DNA from: Phaeoceros laevis
Lineage: Eukaryota > Anthocerotophyta > Anthocerotopsida > Notothyladales
Length of the DNA stretch: 64,000 nucleotides
Assembly (NCBI GenBank): GCA_049999765.1
Contig: JBNGIQ010008907.1
Span: 25,889 to 89,888, forward strand
Direction of reading: 5' to 3'
The notes below the pieces were generated by a model, which saw nothing but the letters and a program-made list of their open reading frames with translations, was not told where the DNA came from and did no database searches. The position numbers and the translations under genes were made by a program. Shown one piece after another: positions 53,127 to 64,000 of this stretch (positions are counted from its first letter, which is position 1; each line of letters opens with the position of its first letter).

Positions 53127-56100
53127 TTAAGCGAAGTATGAAGCAGATGTTGTCAAGTCGGACAGTATCTCCAGCTGTTCCTCGCTGAAGGCCTCCTTTT
53201 GAATAGCCCAGGTATCGGAGTGCGTCCTGCGGAACTCCGCTATGGTTTTGGTGACCGTCGCTCTAGTGGGTGGAACTTCTTTGGTAAACATCGCTAGTGC
53301 ACAAATAATGTCAGGTAACCATGGAGGGACGTCATAAGGTGAGCTCAACACACAGGCTGCCAGGCACAGAGCTGTTCCGTGAACCTTTGCAACCGAATTG
53401 CCCTCCATACTGGACCTGCTTTTCCTCCTGCCAGCTTTCTGCAAACCCAGGGCGTCACGTAATGCCTTTTCACGGAAAGCAATGACCAGCTTTTCATCCG
53501 CTCCTTTCATCATGCCTGCAAGAGTTTCTGCTGCAAGCTCCCTGACCTCCAGCTGAGAATCAAAGATAAGCTGTTGAACTGTTGTCCACAAAAGATTAGA
53601 GTCTTCCTCGGACATGATGAAAGTATGTCTGAAGGAGAAACATTGCAAGGACATCAGAGCTGCAACTCTAGTATGCCAATTTGTGTCCGCAGTTGAGGCA
53701 ACAATAGACGCAACAGCATCTGGAAGTTGGGCAGCAGAGCACGGCTGATAGTTTAGAAGCCGGAGAGCTAACATGGCTAAGGCTGACAGCTCCTTCTCAG
53801 AGGTTTCTTGCAGGCCCAAGAGCGGCTTGATAAGGCCAACAAGTGTTGCAATCAGGACACCAGCCCTTCCAGATTTGACACTTGCAATCATGAAGTACAG
53901 AGCAGTTTCCATCCACTTCACAGCTTCCTTGATTTCCTCACTGGGTGTCTCGCTGGAGCTAGGACTGCTCTCGCTGCCATTGCCTGGAGTTTTGGTAATT
54001 GTTTGTATCTTAGCTGCTGCTGCAGCAGCACCTTGAACCAACAAACGGCTCCAGTAAGTCCGTGAAGCCCCTTCAAGGCTATGACCAGTCGCTTCGGGCT
54101 CGGCAACAATGTCAGCTGCATCTGGCATCCCCGTAAGGTTTGCAAGCAGGACGCACATGATACTCCCAACAGCTTCACGAACCTGAGCTGCAGGATGAGT
54201 CATGCTGCTCACCACTTCACTCAAAAGAGCTGCTTGGAATGCGAAGGTCTTAATACCGGCAGAGCCAGGAAGTAGCTCCATAACTGCAGCTTGCAAGAGA
54301 GTAAAACGCCTTGCAACCAGGCTAGTTGAAGCAGATGCTGACACCGGCTCCACAAGACAGTCCAGAATCTTTCTAGAAAGCAAGGGTTCACTAAGGCCAT
54401 TGTTGCCCTTCCGTGTCATGGCAAAACGAATGCAGGCAGCCCATTCAGTAACTGACTCCAAATTTGCTTGCATAACAACTTTCCGTAACAAAGGGCCAAG
54501 CCATTCATCCCATACCTCCAATACGCAAGTTGCATCGGAGTGAAGAATACCAGCAAAGATCTCCGCAGCCACACACTGCTTGCCTCTTTCGTCCACAGCA
54601 TTAGATGCATCCTCCAGTGGGCCCCGCAAGGCAGCAAGTGCACTTGAGCCACATTCTTGCACCAGGTATTCAAAGAGCCGTGCAAAATTAGCTGAAAACG
54701 CTTCACCCCGGGACATCGATTCCCAGGTCCTTGTCCTTGGCCATTCCCGAATAAAAGAAGGTACATAAGCAGTAATCCCCAAATCCGACATCCTCTGCCG
54801 ACTAGATCCAGCAAAATTGCTCCTCCCAGATCTTCCTGGTCCTTCCGGGTAGTGATGGTCAAAAGCAAGATTTTGTAGAACATTTTTGAAAAACTCCACA
54901 TCCTGAAATGATTCCAAAATGGTATCCTTCACTGATAGAGGGAAACCTTGACTGACCAGGGCGACTGATGTGGGTGAATCATTATCTGACTTCCCTTCCA
55001 CTGCCACTTCGGCTGGAGATTGAAGAAGAAACTGCAACGCAATGACAGACATTGGTCGAAGTGGCGGAAGCTCACTCTTGAGGTTCGAAAAGAACTGCCC
55101 AGCAATATACTTCCTCGAGGTTGAAGTAGCAGAGGTTTCAGAGGAAACGTACACCTGAGGAGGAAGTACCAGAAGCAGAAGAATGGCATGTGCCATCAGA
55201 ATATACCGCCAGTGAACTGTCCCCTGCGTGCCGGCCAAGAAGTCCTTGATTTGTGCAATTAGTCCATCATAAGATGGACCATCTCCACTCTCCTCTGAAT
55301 CAAGAAAAGAATTGTTCGGAAGAACTCCTCCAAATCGGACATAAAACACAACAAAAAGCTCATTGATCGCAGCCTGGGCTTTGATCGTCTCAAGATGCGA
55401 GCTGTTGAGTAAGGCGAGCAGGAAAGAGGCGAAGGAATGCCAATCCTGCATCAAGCATCGGATCACATGCCTAGACATTAGCACCCTACAAGCACCTAGG
55501 GCGGCCTCCTCAACAGCTTCAGCACCACGCAAAGCAGCAGTGAGAACTGGCATGCAGCCCTTCACGAGAACAGGAAACCTCTTCAGCATCTTTCCCAGTG
55601 TGTTCGCAGCTTGTCCACGAACAGTGTCGTAATTATGCAGGGAAAGTTTTAAGAGGTCACCAGAAAGCAGAACCACATGAGCTGGGGCACTCAAAACCTT
55701 GGAACTGGAGGTATATGGCCTGTAACCAGCCTGGGAGGCTCGCCATTCACTGTGCAGATACACCTTCTCAATCAGAAACCACTGAGGTCGACGCTGCCCT
55801 TTCGTATAAGAACCAGTAATCAGGTTGATCTGAGGCTCCAAAAAGCTTCTGCTGGATGATCGCCATGCCAACCAGTCATCAAACTCCAACGCCCCATAAT
55901 TTCCAGTCAGACCAATGACACGAACTAATGTCAGAAGCAACTTAGTGTCATCTGCTCTCTCCTTCAAAAATGATTCACAAGCAATATGAAGGGCGTTGGC
56001 TGCCTCTTCTCGTAATTCCACAGACCCAACAGTTGATCCAGCAGCTCCAGCAATTGTCAATTGCTGTGCCGTAGAGTCAGTACTTGGTGGGCCCTTGAAG

Positions 56101-58661
56101 TCAGGCAAACAAGATCTTACACCATGCAGACTAGCTTCCATTCGCAGAAGGACAACACGGAGCTCTTCCTTTTCCTGTCCTGAACTTTCACTAGACCGTC
56201 CCTGCTGACAAAAACTCAACAACTCAGGAAGCATATTCCTAAGATGCGAGTCAAGCAACTCATTTGCATAAGTGATTTCTTCCACAGTGGGGGAGTGCCA
56301 AACTGGTGCCCGGCCCTTGAATGTTTTGACATCGAAGTCCTTTATACTCATCCATGCCTCTATATCAGCAAAGTATTGCTCCCCGAACTTATACTCTTCA
56401 AGGGGGTAATACCGAATCATACTTCCCAACAGGTTACTGAGTAAATGACTTCCAGCTTCATTCACCTTCGTCGATGGTGCTGCAAATGCAGCAAGAATAA
56501 CCTTGTCCAGCAACTCCTTGTAAGGAAGTAGAGCTGCTCCCCCAAAAGTCACAGCCAAGGCAAGAACATTAATTTGATGTGAGACTGATGTAGCCAAAGC
56601 AGGAGACAAGCTTGCAAGCCTGCCATCAGCTTGATTCTTCAAACCCCTTACTGGAGCCTCTTCAAGAGACATAATGATCGAGCTCATTATCGGTTTCAGG
56701 AGATACTCTGTAGCTTCAGCAGGACTGGCATACACTGCGGCACGGCAGAGCAACCCAATTTCATCCGAAGCACCAGGTAGGACATTGGTATGTACAAATT
56801 TCGCTACTTTTGCGAGTCCTTGTTGGAAAAGTGGTCTTGTCAGCCTTCCAAACAGCAACTCAATCATTGCATGGCACACAGAACCGCGTTGAAGCAGGAA
56901 ACTGTGAGAAATCCGTGCAAAACCATCATCAACCCCAACGTCTCCTGATTGTGTACTTGGCTCCAGGTGCACTAGCAAGACGAAAAAACGAGACAGGAAC
57001 TCATCAAGCCATAGAGACCAGTCCATTGGCAGCAACACATTACCGCCTTCCTCACTGCCCCCCAAAACAAGTATGCTTGAAATCACAGCGAAGTAGAATC
57101 TTAATGTTGCCAGGGTCTTCGGAGGGTCATTTGCATCCATGCCAGGAAGTGTGTTAAACATCGCAGACACAAGAACCTCTTTGTACCCAAGAATCTCCAA
57201 GTTCTCCTCAGTAGCCTCAACCATCTGCACATCCTTGTCAGGAGATTGTTGGGAAGCTTCCTTTGCTGCCACCAACAAGATCGACCTAGCAGCAAGCGCC
57301 AAGGTATTCAAAGCCGACTCCAGCTGATGGGTTGCAGTTATAGTATCCATTGCTGTTTGAAAGCCAGTGATCACCAACGGCAGGACCAGTGATGGTTCCA
57401 CATAAGCCAGGTTGGTAGCTGCATCTGCAGCAGTTCTTGCCAGTTGTCCGTTCTTGCTGTACTGGCCTCTCTCAATCAGCTTCAGCATAGATTTAACAAA
57501 TGCAACCTTCTCTTCAGGTCTCAAGAATCGACTAGGATCAGCAGTACCCTTGGGCTTCATTCTTCTACCTTGTTCCTTAGCAAGACGCTTCAGAAAAAAT
57601 AGAACAAGATATCTCAGAAACTGTTCCAAAAAAGTTGTCCATGAGCCACCGTTCGAAGGATGGTAATACTGTTCCAAAAGCTCCACTATAACATCAAGAT
57701 GACTTTGGGCTGAACCTCCTGGATGAAGCAGAAAAACAATCGTCTTTGCAATAACTTTTGCGTTGGAGTTCGACCAGCCAGAATTGAAAGCAAGCATAAC
57801 CTCACGGGGTACAGCTCGTTGGACGGGAGATGATGCACTGGCCTTTCCAACAGGTACCTCAAATGACCGTAGGAAGTGCACGAAAAGATCAGGCATGAGA
57901 TGCTCCAAATCAGCAGGCAGAGGGGAACAGTGCTGGATGTAACGTCCAATCAAGGAGGACCACTGCAGATTCCAGAAATGGCAGCTCGTTATTGAAGACC
58001 AAAGCTTTAGGCACTCTTCCAACCATGTTGTGGTGAAGAACCCATGGTCCCACTCAGGCTTGGCAGATTTTGTAGGAAGAAACAAAGAAATAAAACCCAC
58101 TGCTTCCAGGGCCATGTTGTGCGGAAGGTCTTCAAGAGCTGGTCTAAACTCGGCCCATATTTCTGCTGCTGCTGTTGTAGGGAAATACCGATGACAGCTC
58201 CTGACAAGTGACGTGACAAGCTCCAAATGTGTTTGTTTCAGTGCTAATCCTTCGTAACTATGTCGCCTTCTGAAGTGAGTGTTCAATAACAACTCATAGA
58301 GGGGCCGCCACTCCACGGTCAAGTTCAGTTTCTTCCTATATTTCTTCAACACAGACAGGATGCAATGCCCCCAACGCACCTGAACAAACAGATAATCATT
58401 TGATTCATTGAAAATGTGAAGCCCAAGTTCGGCAAGAGCCTGAACATCTACAATATCGACGTCACTCTTTGCTTTCAGAAAATTGTTGATGACTGAAATC
58501 CACTTAAGTGTGGCATATCTTGAGTGAGGTTCTTCTGGCCTCCATGCACTCTGGGCTGCCTGAATGACCACATGAAACTTCTCCTTCTCTGCTGCCAACT
58601 CGTCAAAGACTGGTTGGGGCAGCCATGCATTGCACAGGTGCATTTTGCTTGGTTCTGCCAT
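53127..58661 (-). CDS. PA200: Proteasome activator PA200 (PSME4/Blm10)
   Basis: HEAT-repeat cap that docks on the 20S proteasome and promotes peptide and acetyl-histone degradation, partly nuclear. One uninterrupted ORF of 1844 codons, close to the family's ~1800. Landmarks: HLCNAWLPQPVFDELAAEKE at the start, WLEECLKLWSSITSCHFWNL, WRYILMAHAILLLL, the Blm10 middle region GQFFSNLKSELPPLRPMSVIA, and the C-terminal DUF3437-type WLPDIICALAMFTKEVPPTR. It ends SYFA, close to the HbYX-like YYA tail that opens the 20S gate in other species. No frameshift or stop interrupts it. An ORF this long without introns is unusual beside intron-rich neighbours (see findings). Confidence 0.96.
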   Translation of the reverse strand: MAEPSKMHLCNAWLPQPVFDELAAEKEKFHVVIQAAQSAWRPEEPHSRYATLKWISVINNFLKAKSDVDIVDVQALAELGLHIFNESNDYLFVQVRWGHCILSVLKKYRKKLNLTVEWRPLYELLLNTHFRRRHSYEGLALKQTHLELVTSLVRSCHRYFPTTAAAEIWAEFRPALEDLPHNMALEAVGFISLFLPTKSAKPEWDHGFFTTTWLEECLKLWSSITSCHFWNLQWSSLIGRYIQHCSPLPADLEHLMPDLFVHFLRSFEVPVGKASASSPVQRAVPREVMLAFNSGWSNSNAKVIAKTIVFLLHPGGSAQSHLDVIVELLEQYYHPSNGGSWTTFLEQFLRYLVLFFLKRLAKEQGRRMKPKGTADPSRFLRPEEKVAFVKSMLKLIERGQYSKNGQLARTAADAATNLAYVEPSLVLPLVITGFQTAMDTITATHQLESALNTLALAARSILLVAAKEASQQSPDKDVQMVEATEENLEILGYKEVLVSAMFNTLPGMDANDPPKTLATLRFYFAVISSILVLGGSEEGGNVLLPMDWSLWLDEFLSRFFVLLVHLEPSTQSGDVGVDDGFARISHSFLLQRGSVCHAMIELLFGRLTRPLFQQGLAKVAKFVHTNVLPGASDEIGLLCRAAVYASPAEATEYLLKPIMSSIIMSLEEAPVRGLKNQADGRLASLSPALATSVSHQINVLALAVTFGGAALLPYKELLDKVILAAFAAPSTKVNEAGSHLLSNLLGSMIRYYPLEEYKFGEQYFADIEAWMSIKDFDVKTFKGRAPVWHSPTVEEITYANELLDSHLRNMLPELLSFCQQGRSSESSGQEKEELRVVLLRMEASLHGVRSCLPDFKGPPSTDSTAQQLTIAGAAGSTVGSVELREEAANALHIACESFLKERADDTKLLLTLVRVIGLTGNYGALEFDDWLAWRSSSRSFLEPQINLITGSYTKGQRRPQWFLIEKVYLHSEWRASQAGYRPYTSSSKVLSAPAHVVLLSGDLLKLSLHNYDTVRGQAANTLGKMLKRFPVLVKGCMPVLTAALRGAEAVEEAALGACRVLMSRHVIRCLMQDWHSFASFLLALLNSSHLETIKAQAAINELFVVFYVRFGGVLPNNSFLDSEESGDGPSYDGLIAQIKDFLAGTQGTVHWRYILMAHAILLLLVLPPQVYVSSETSATSTSRKYIAGQFFSNLKSELPPLRPMSVIALQFLLQSPAEVAVEGKSDNDSPTSVALVSQGFPLSVKDTILESFQDVEFFKNVLQNLAFDHHYPEGPGRSGRSNFAGSSRQRMSDLGITAYVPSFIREWPRTRTWESMSRGEAFSANFARLFEYLVQECGSSALAALRGPLEDASNAVDERGKQCVAAEIFAGILHSDATCVLEVWDEWLGPLLRKVVMQANLESVTEWAACIRFAMTRKGNNGLSEPLLSRKILDCLVEPVSASASTSLVARRFTLLQAAVMELLPGSAGIKTFAFQAALLSEVVSSMTHPAAQVREAVGSIMCVLLANLTGMPDAADIVAEPEATGHSLEGASRTYWSRLLVQGAAAAAAKIQTITKTPGNGSESSPSSSETPSEEIKEAVKWMETALYFMIASVKSGRAGVLIATLVGLIKPLLGLQETSEKELSALAMLALRLLNYQPCSAAQLPDAVASIVASTADTNWHTRVAALMSLQCFSFRHTFIMSEEDSNLLWTTVQQLIFDSQLEVRELAAETLAGMMKGADEKLVIAFREKALRDALGLQKAGRRKSRSSMEGNSVAKVHGTALCLAACVLSSPYDVPPWLPDIICALAMFTKEVPPTRATVTKTIAEFRRTHSDTWAIQKEAFSEEQLEILSDLTTSASYFA

Positions 58662-60038
58662 CTCAACCAGCCTGTTCCCTGCTGCTGTGAGTCACCAGTA
58701 GGTGAAATAGCCGCCTTCAACCGACTGGAAATACCATCAATTTGCTAATACGCTGTCCTCGCCTGCAAATCCGTCCAGACGCGCCAACAGAGCTCCACAC
58801 AGCAATGTCAAATAGTGGCATGGGGGGTGCAGTACATCGTGTACCAACTCCTCATTGGGGGAGTTTATGCACTTGCTCATAACCAATAAGCTCCATTCGT
58901 CAACTTGCCCGTTCCAAGCAAATTCACTAGCCCGCTTTGCACAGCCTGATTGCTCAAAGTGCTCAGCCAAATGGATAAATCTATGTAATGGGAGACATGA
59001 AATCCTTGATCGTCTCCGTCACTCGTACTAAAATATCCAGGAAAGCCGACCATGCGAATCTGGCTCCACCAAACTGCCACAAGTTGTAGCAGAAGATAAG
59101 CACAGGAGTCGCTAGGTCAAAGAAGCAAGCAGAGTGTACTACTCTTGCAGAAATCTTACACCATATGAACAAACTGTAAACATCACATTACCCTGCATTG
59201 CCCGTCAACACCAGACAATACTTACATCAAGCGCATTGGTTGATAACCGCGATCTCTCCAGTAACCTTGCCTGCCAGCAGCTGCGAATCAGCCAATCCAG
59301 ACCGTCAGCTCGATATACCAGGAGGGTCTGCCAAGGAATCCAAACCTCCATCCCGTACCTACCTTAGAATCCACGAACAGTGGGGTAATACAATTGTTGC
59401 CAGTTCCTGTGGGAATACTTCCCGCCGGAAGAATAGTGAAATCTGAGCGGGGAACCTTCTTCAGTCTAGAGATAGGAGCAGCTCAGATTTGACTCCGGTC
59501 CTCTGGTTGTCTGCACCCTGTCCTCTGTTTGATCACCAGGTTTCAAACAGAACATTTGCATCAATTCTAGGCACCCAAACCCGGGTGTGGAGGATAATTC
59601 GACAAGTCCAGACATCAAACGTCAACCAATGTCGCGGCAGTGTCCTGGAGTAGAGACATACCACATGCAGGTGTGAGCTACTGCAGCATTGGTTACTGGT
59701 AGCAGTGGTTGGACAAGCTCGGGTTCATGCGCAGCTGCGATAGTTGCACATGTGCCCAGCCCCATTGGCTGGCTGGTTCGTTATGGCACCTCTGGCCCTC
59801 TGGGGAAGAAATAGGCGGTGGGTTTAGGTCGCTTGGTCAACAAGTCCAGTAAATTGGCAGGAAACTAGTAGCAGGCTGACGTCGGGGTTTTGGTGGCAAT
59901 TGACTTGAGAAGCAAGGGATAGTGAAGCTTCTGGAAGTGTGCTTCTATGCGCATCTCTGTATGGAAGTATCAGTGGGTATGAGAAGTACGTATTTTGGCT
60001 AGATCTGGCTGCAGCTAGCATGTCGTAGGGTTACAAAT
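58662..60038. other. Spacer and promoter region of PA200
   Basis: 1.4 kb without a supported gene. Small ORFs show no motif. It should include the PA200 5' region and the promoter of the MaoC gene. Confidence 0.4.
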
Positions 60039-61088
60039 TTGATGATGGAGTCACTGTTAGGGTCGCAAGCCCGGCAACTGTGGAGGGAGCTGTTGCATGG
60101 GGCAAGATGTGGTAAACGTATGATTTGGTCTACAGTGAATCCTGCATCTGACCTCTGCCATCAAGGTGACTCCTCAGGACAAGACCTCCAAAAGCAGTTC
60201 AGCCCTGGGTACAAGCAACTAGATCATTTCTCAGGAAAAGCACTCCCGCAACAATTGAGGTCTGGCTACAACCAGCAGCTTGCAAGCAGTACCGGAGCCA
60301 TCGGAAGTTTCTTCACCAGTTCTGTATTCTGGAGAAGACGCTACTCTGCAGAAGCAAGTGAAGACGCCAACAAGGCGGAGTTGTTGGAGGGTGACAGTTT
60401 CAGCATGACGAGGAGCTTCACCGAGTTCGATGTGGGAGAATATTCGAAGCTCTGTGGCGACAGCAATCCCATCCACAGACAGTCTTCAGCAGCGAAGGCG
60501 GCAGGATTTGAGGGGTGTGTGGTTCATGGCATGCTGTATGCTGGCCTCTTTCCCGCCATTATAGGATCAAACTTTGTAAGCGAGTGTGTTGCAACTCGTT
60601 GCAATCTGCGAAGCTGCATTTGTGAAGTTTGAGTGCATTTTCCATGTTGTAACTTACTTCGTACATTGACATCCAGATTTTCGAATTGTTGTGGTGCCTC
60701 CACTCTGTCCAGGATGAGAACCGGTGACTGATCAGTTACTCTTTTTTATCTGCAATACAGCCAGGAGCTATATACGTCTCGCAAACACTCGAGTTCTGTA
60801 CTCCTGTTCTAGTAGGCGAGAACGTCGTTGCACAGGTTGAAGTTCTTGAGACGAAGAAATTGAGACGCCAATACAAGTTTGATGCCTTTCCCTTTCCTTT
60901 GTGTGCTTTCAGATGGTGGCCAAGTTGGGTCTTCCTGTCTCTCCCTGTGTCCTGATAGTTTGTTGGCCCATACCATTGCTGCTGAATGCAGGATCACATT
61001 TGCCACAACATGTCATAAGGGCACAGTGCTGGTTCTCAAAGGTACAGCAGTAGCTCTTTTGCCATTAAGGATGAAGACCTCGGTGTAG
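60039..61088 (+). CDS. MaoC-type hydroxyacyl dehydratase, mitochondrial-type, 3 exons
   Basis: Hot-dog-fold (R)-3-hydroxyacyl-thioester dehydratase, likely the mitochondrial FAS II step giving 2-enoyl-ACP. Exons 60039-60575, 60761-60876 and 60992-61088 join in phase to 249 residues. The first ~110 residues are basic and Ser/Gln-rich without strong acidity, a presequence. The hydratase-2 motif is GDSNPIHRQSSAAKAAGFEG followed by VVHGMLYAGLFP (catalytic Asp and His). The rest, YVSQTLEFCTPVLVGENVVA and VEVLETKKL, is the standard strand order. The first exon may start at MESLLG two codons later. Confidence 0.87.
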
Positions 61089-61774
61089 TTGGTGGCAGTT
61101 CTACTAAACACCACTTACCACCAAGATGCGTGGCGTTCCGAATTGGGGAAGTCCTGAGCAGGTCTTTTCGTTCCCTGACGTGTACTGCATTTGGTTTCGT
61201 CGTTGGCAGATTCTGTTCACCACGGTGGCAAATCCAGATCCTCCTTGCGCATTCCCAATTTGTGGAAGTTCTGATCAGCACCAGGACACCGTAAATTTCG
61301 TGTCAGAGGCCATGCGCTGTTTGCGTCCTGGAAGGAACTCAGGGAAACAACTTTCCCGATGTGTTCTCAGTATTTTCCGGTATGCGTGCTTGTGTTACAG
61401 GCTTGGCACATCTCCCGAAGTTCACTGTTTACGAAGCTGAGGATTGAAGAATGCGGATTCTGTGGATTATGAGGGAGAGATTGGATTAGCGAATGCTACT
61501 AGTACATGCTGAATGTGTCTTGCCAAAGCGTCATTCATAGCGACTGCCAATGTAGTCAGCAATACAAGTCAATCGAAACTGCAATAGTATATACACCGAC
61601 AATCAGTGGAGAACGGGCTTGTGATCACAACATAGTTTTTGACACTTGTAAATCAAATGTCAAGCATTCTCAGGCATCGCAACACTTCACCATATGCCGT
61701 GCGAGAACCTTGTCTTCACGGTCTCTGCACCTAGAATTCGGCGATTGTACAACCACGAGGCAGCAAAGCCCCAG
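61089..61774. other. Convergent 3' flanks
   Basis: 686 bases between the MaoC and MDHAR stop codons. A plus-strand ORF at 61506-61931 mostly overlaps MDHAR antisense and is not supported. Confidence 0.4.
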
Positions 61775-63740
<1,966 letters not shown>

Positions 63741-63744
63741 GGCA

Positions 63745-64000
63745 AGAGTGCGTTGAGCACCAGCAATCCAGAGAAGGGGACTGGAATTTGATGTGGTCAT
63801 TGGAAGCTGTTTGGCTGACATGTAAACAAAATGTGGGAGCTTAAGTGATGCTCGCAGAGTGTTCTACAAATTGCCCACAAAAGACGTGGTGGACTGGAAT
63901 GCTTTGCTTAATGGGTACGCTCAACACAGTGAAGCTGAAACGGCAATGCAGTGCTTCAAAGAGATGCAGCATCAGGGTGTGGAGCCCGATGGAGTTACAT
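63745..64000 (+). pseudogene. Decayed PPR gene, runs off the right edge
   Basis: The frame reads RGLEFDVVIGSCLADM, a TAA, then TKCGSLSDARRVFYKLPTKD and VVDWNALLNGYAQ, the usual L/S/P repeat text, ending at the window edge. The TAA replaces the tyrosine codon of the conserved MYTKCGS motif. Just before it, a one-base shift is needed to join HQQ to IQRRGLE. A stop plus a frameshift argue for a pseudogene, unless sequencing errors are responsible. It is the sixth PPR relative in the window. Confidence 0.8.

Noticed and set aside
61131-61290. Weak direct repeat (GCGTTCCGAATTGGGGAAG / GCATTCCCAATTTGTGGAAG)
   Set aside because: Too short and diverged to separate from chance.

Overview
This window is nuclear DNA of a land plant. 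The evidence is a set of nuclear genes for plastid proteins (PetM, LPA2, PSRP-3, a plastid-type alkenal reductase), spliced genes with short introns (about 55-160 bases, mostly GT-AG), a plant-type TOP3-alpha with a zinc knuckle, and four large organelle-type PPR proteins. Short introns, dense genes and PPR proteins built of long tandem modules suggest a seed-free plant (lycophyte, fern or bryophyte), but the sequence alone does not fix the species. I assembled exons by hand from homology, splice consensus and reading phase. No transcripts were available.

Layout. 0-10.5 kb: petM (-), TOP3A (+, 24 exons), VPS25 (-, 6 exons, tail to tail with TOP3A) and a GH27/melibiase-like membrane-anchored glycosidase (+) sharing a 153-base divergent promoter with VPS25. 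10.6-20 kb: PPR gene 1 (-), a decayed copy and an intact copy of a THEP1-type NTPase gene (+), then a long gene-poor, AT-rich stretch with possible retroelement remains, and a small unknown ORF (-). 20-31 kb: F-box gene (-), a 74-residue membrane protein (-), pectin acetylesterase (+), a PEBP-domain gene with a long N-terminal extension (-), tRNA-Val(CAC), a TTAA-flanked MITE, LPA2 (+), ALKBH1 (-) and an unknown multi-pass membrane protein (+). 31-36 kb: two tail-to-tail quinone/alkenal oxidoreductase paralogues, a chimeric PPR remnant and PSRP-3 (-). 36-51 kb: PPR genes 2 (+), 3 (-) and 4 (-), enclosing a 3 kb AT-rich island with a solitary DUF26/Gnk2-type secreted protein gene and a 100-base assembly gap. 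51-64 kb: GPATCH11-like gene (+), a 1844-codon uninterrupted PA200 gene (-), a MaoC-type hot-dog dehydratase (+), MDHAR (-) and a decayed PPR gene running off the right edge.

Themes. The genes are mostly unrelated housekeeping genes. Several serve the plastid (cytochrome b6f, PSII assembly, plastid ribosome, reactive carbonyl detoxification) but nothing suggests an operon-like unit. The most distinctive material is the PPR family. All four intact members end after an E+ region with no DYW domain, and PPR 1, 2, 3 and 4 all carry a recurrent polar insertion of about 12-18 residues in the middle of several L-type repeats, which lengthens the PLS triplet. Two decayed relatives lie in the same window, so the family is actively duplicating and dying locally.
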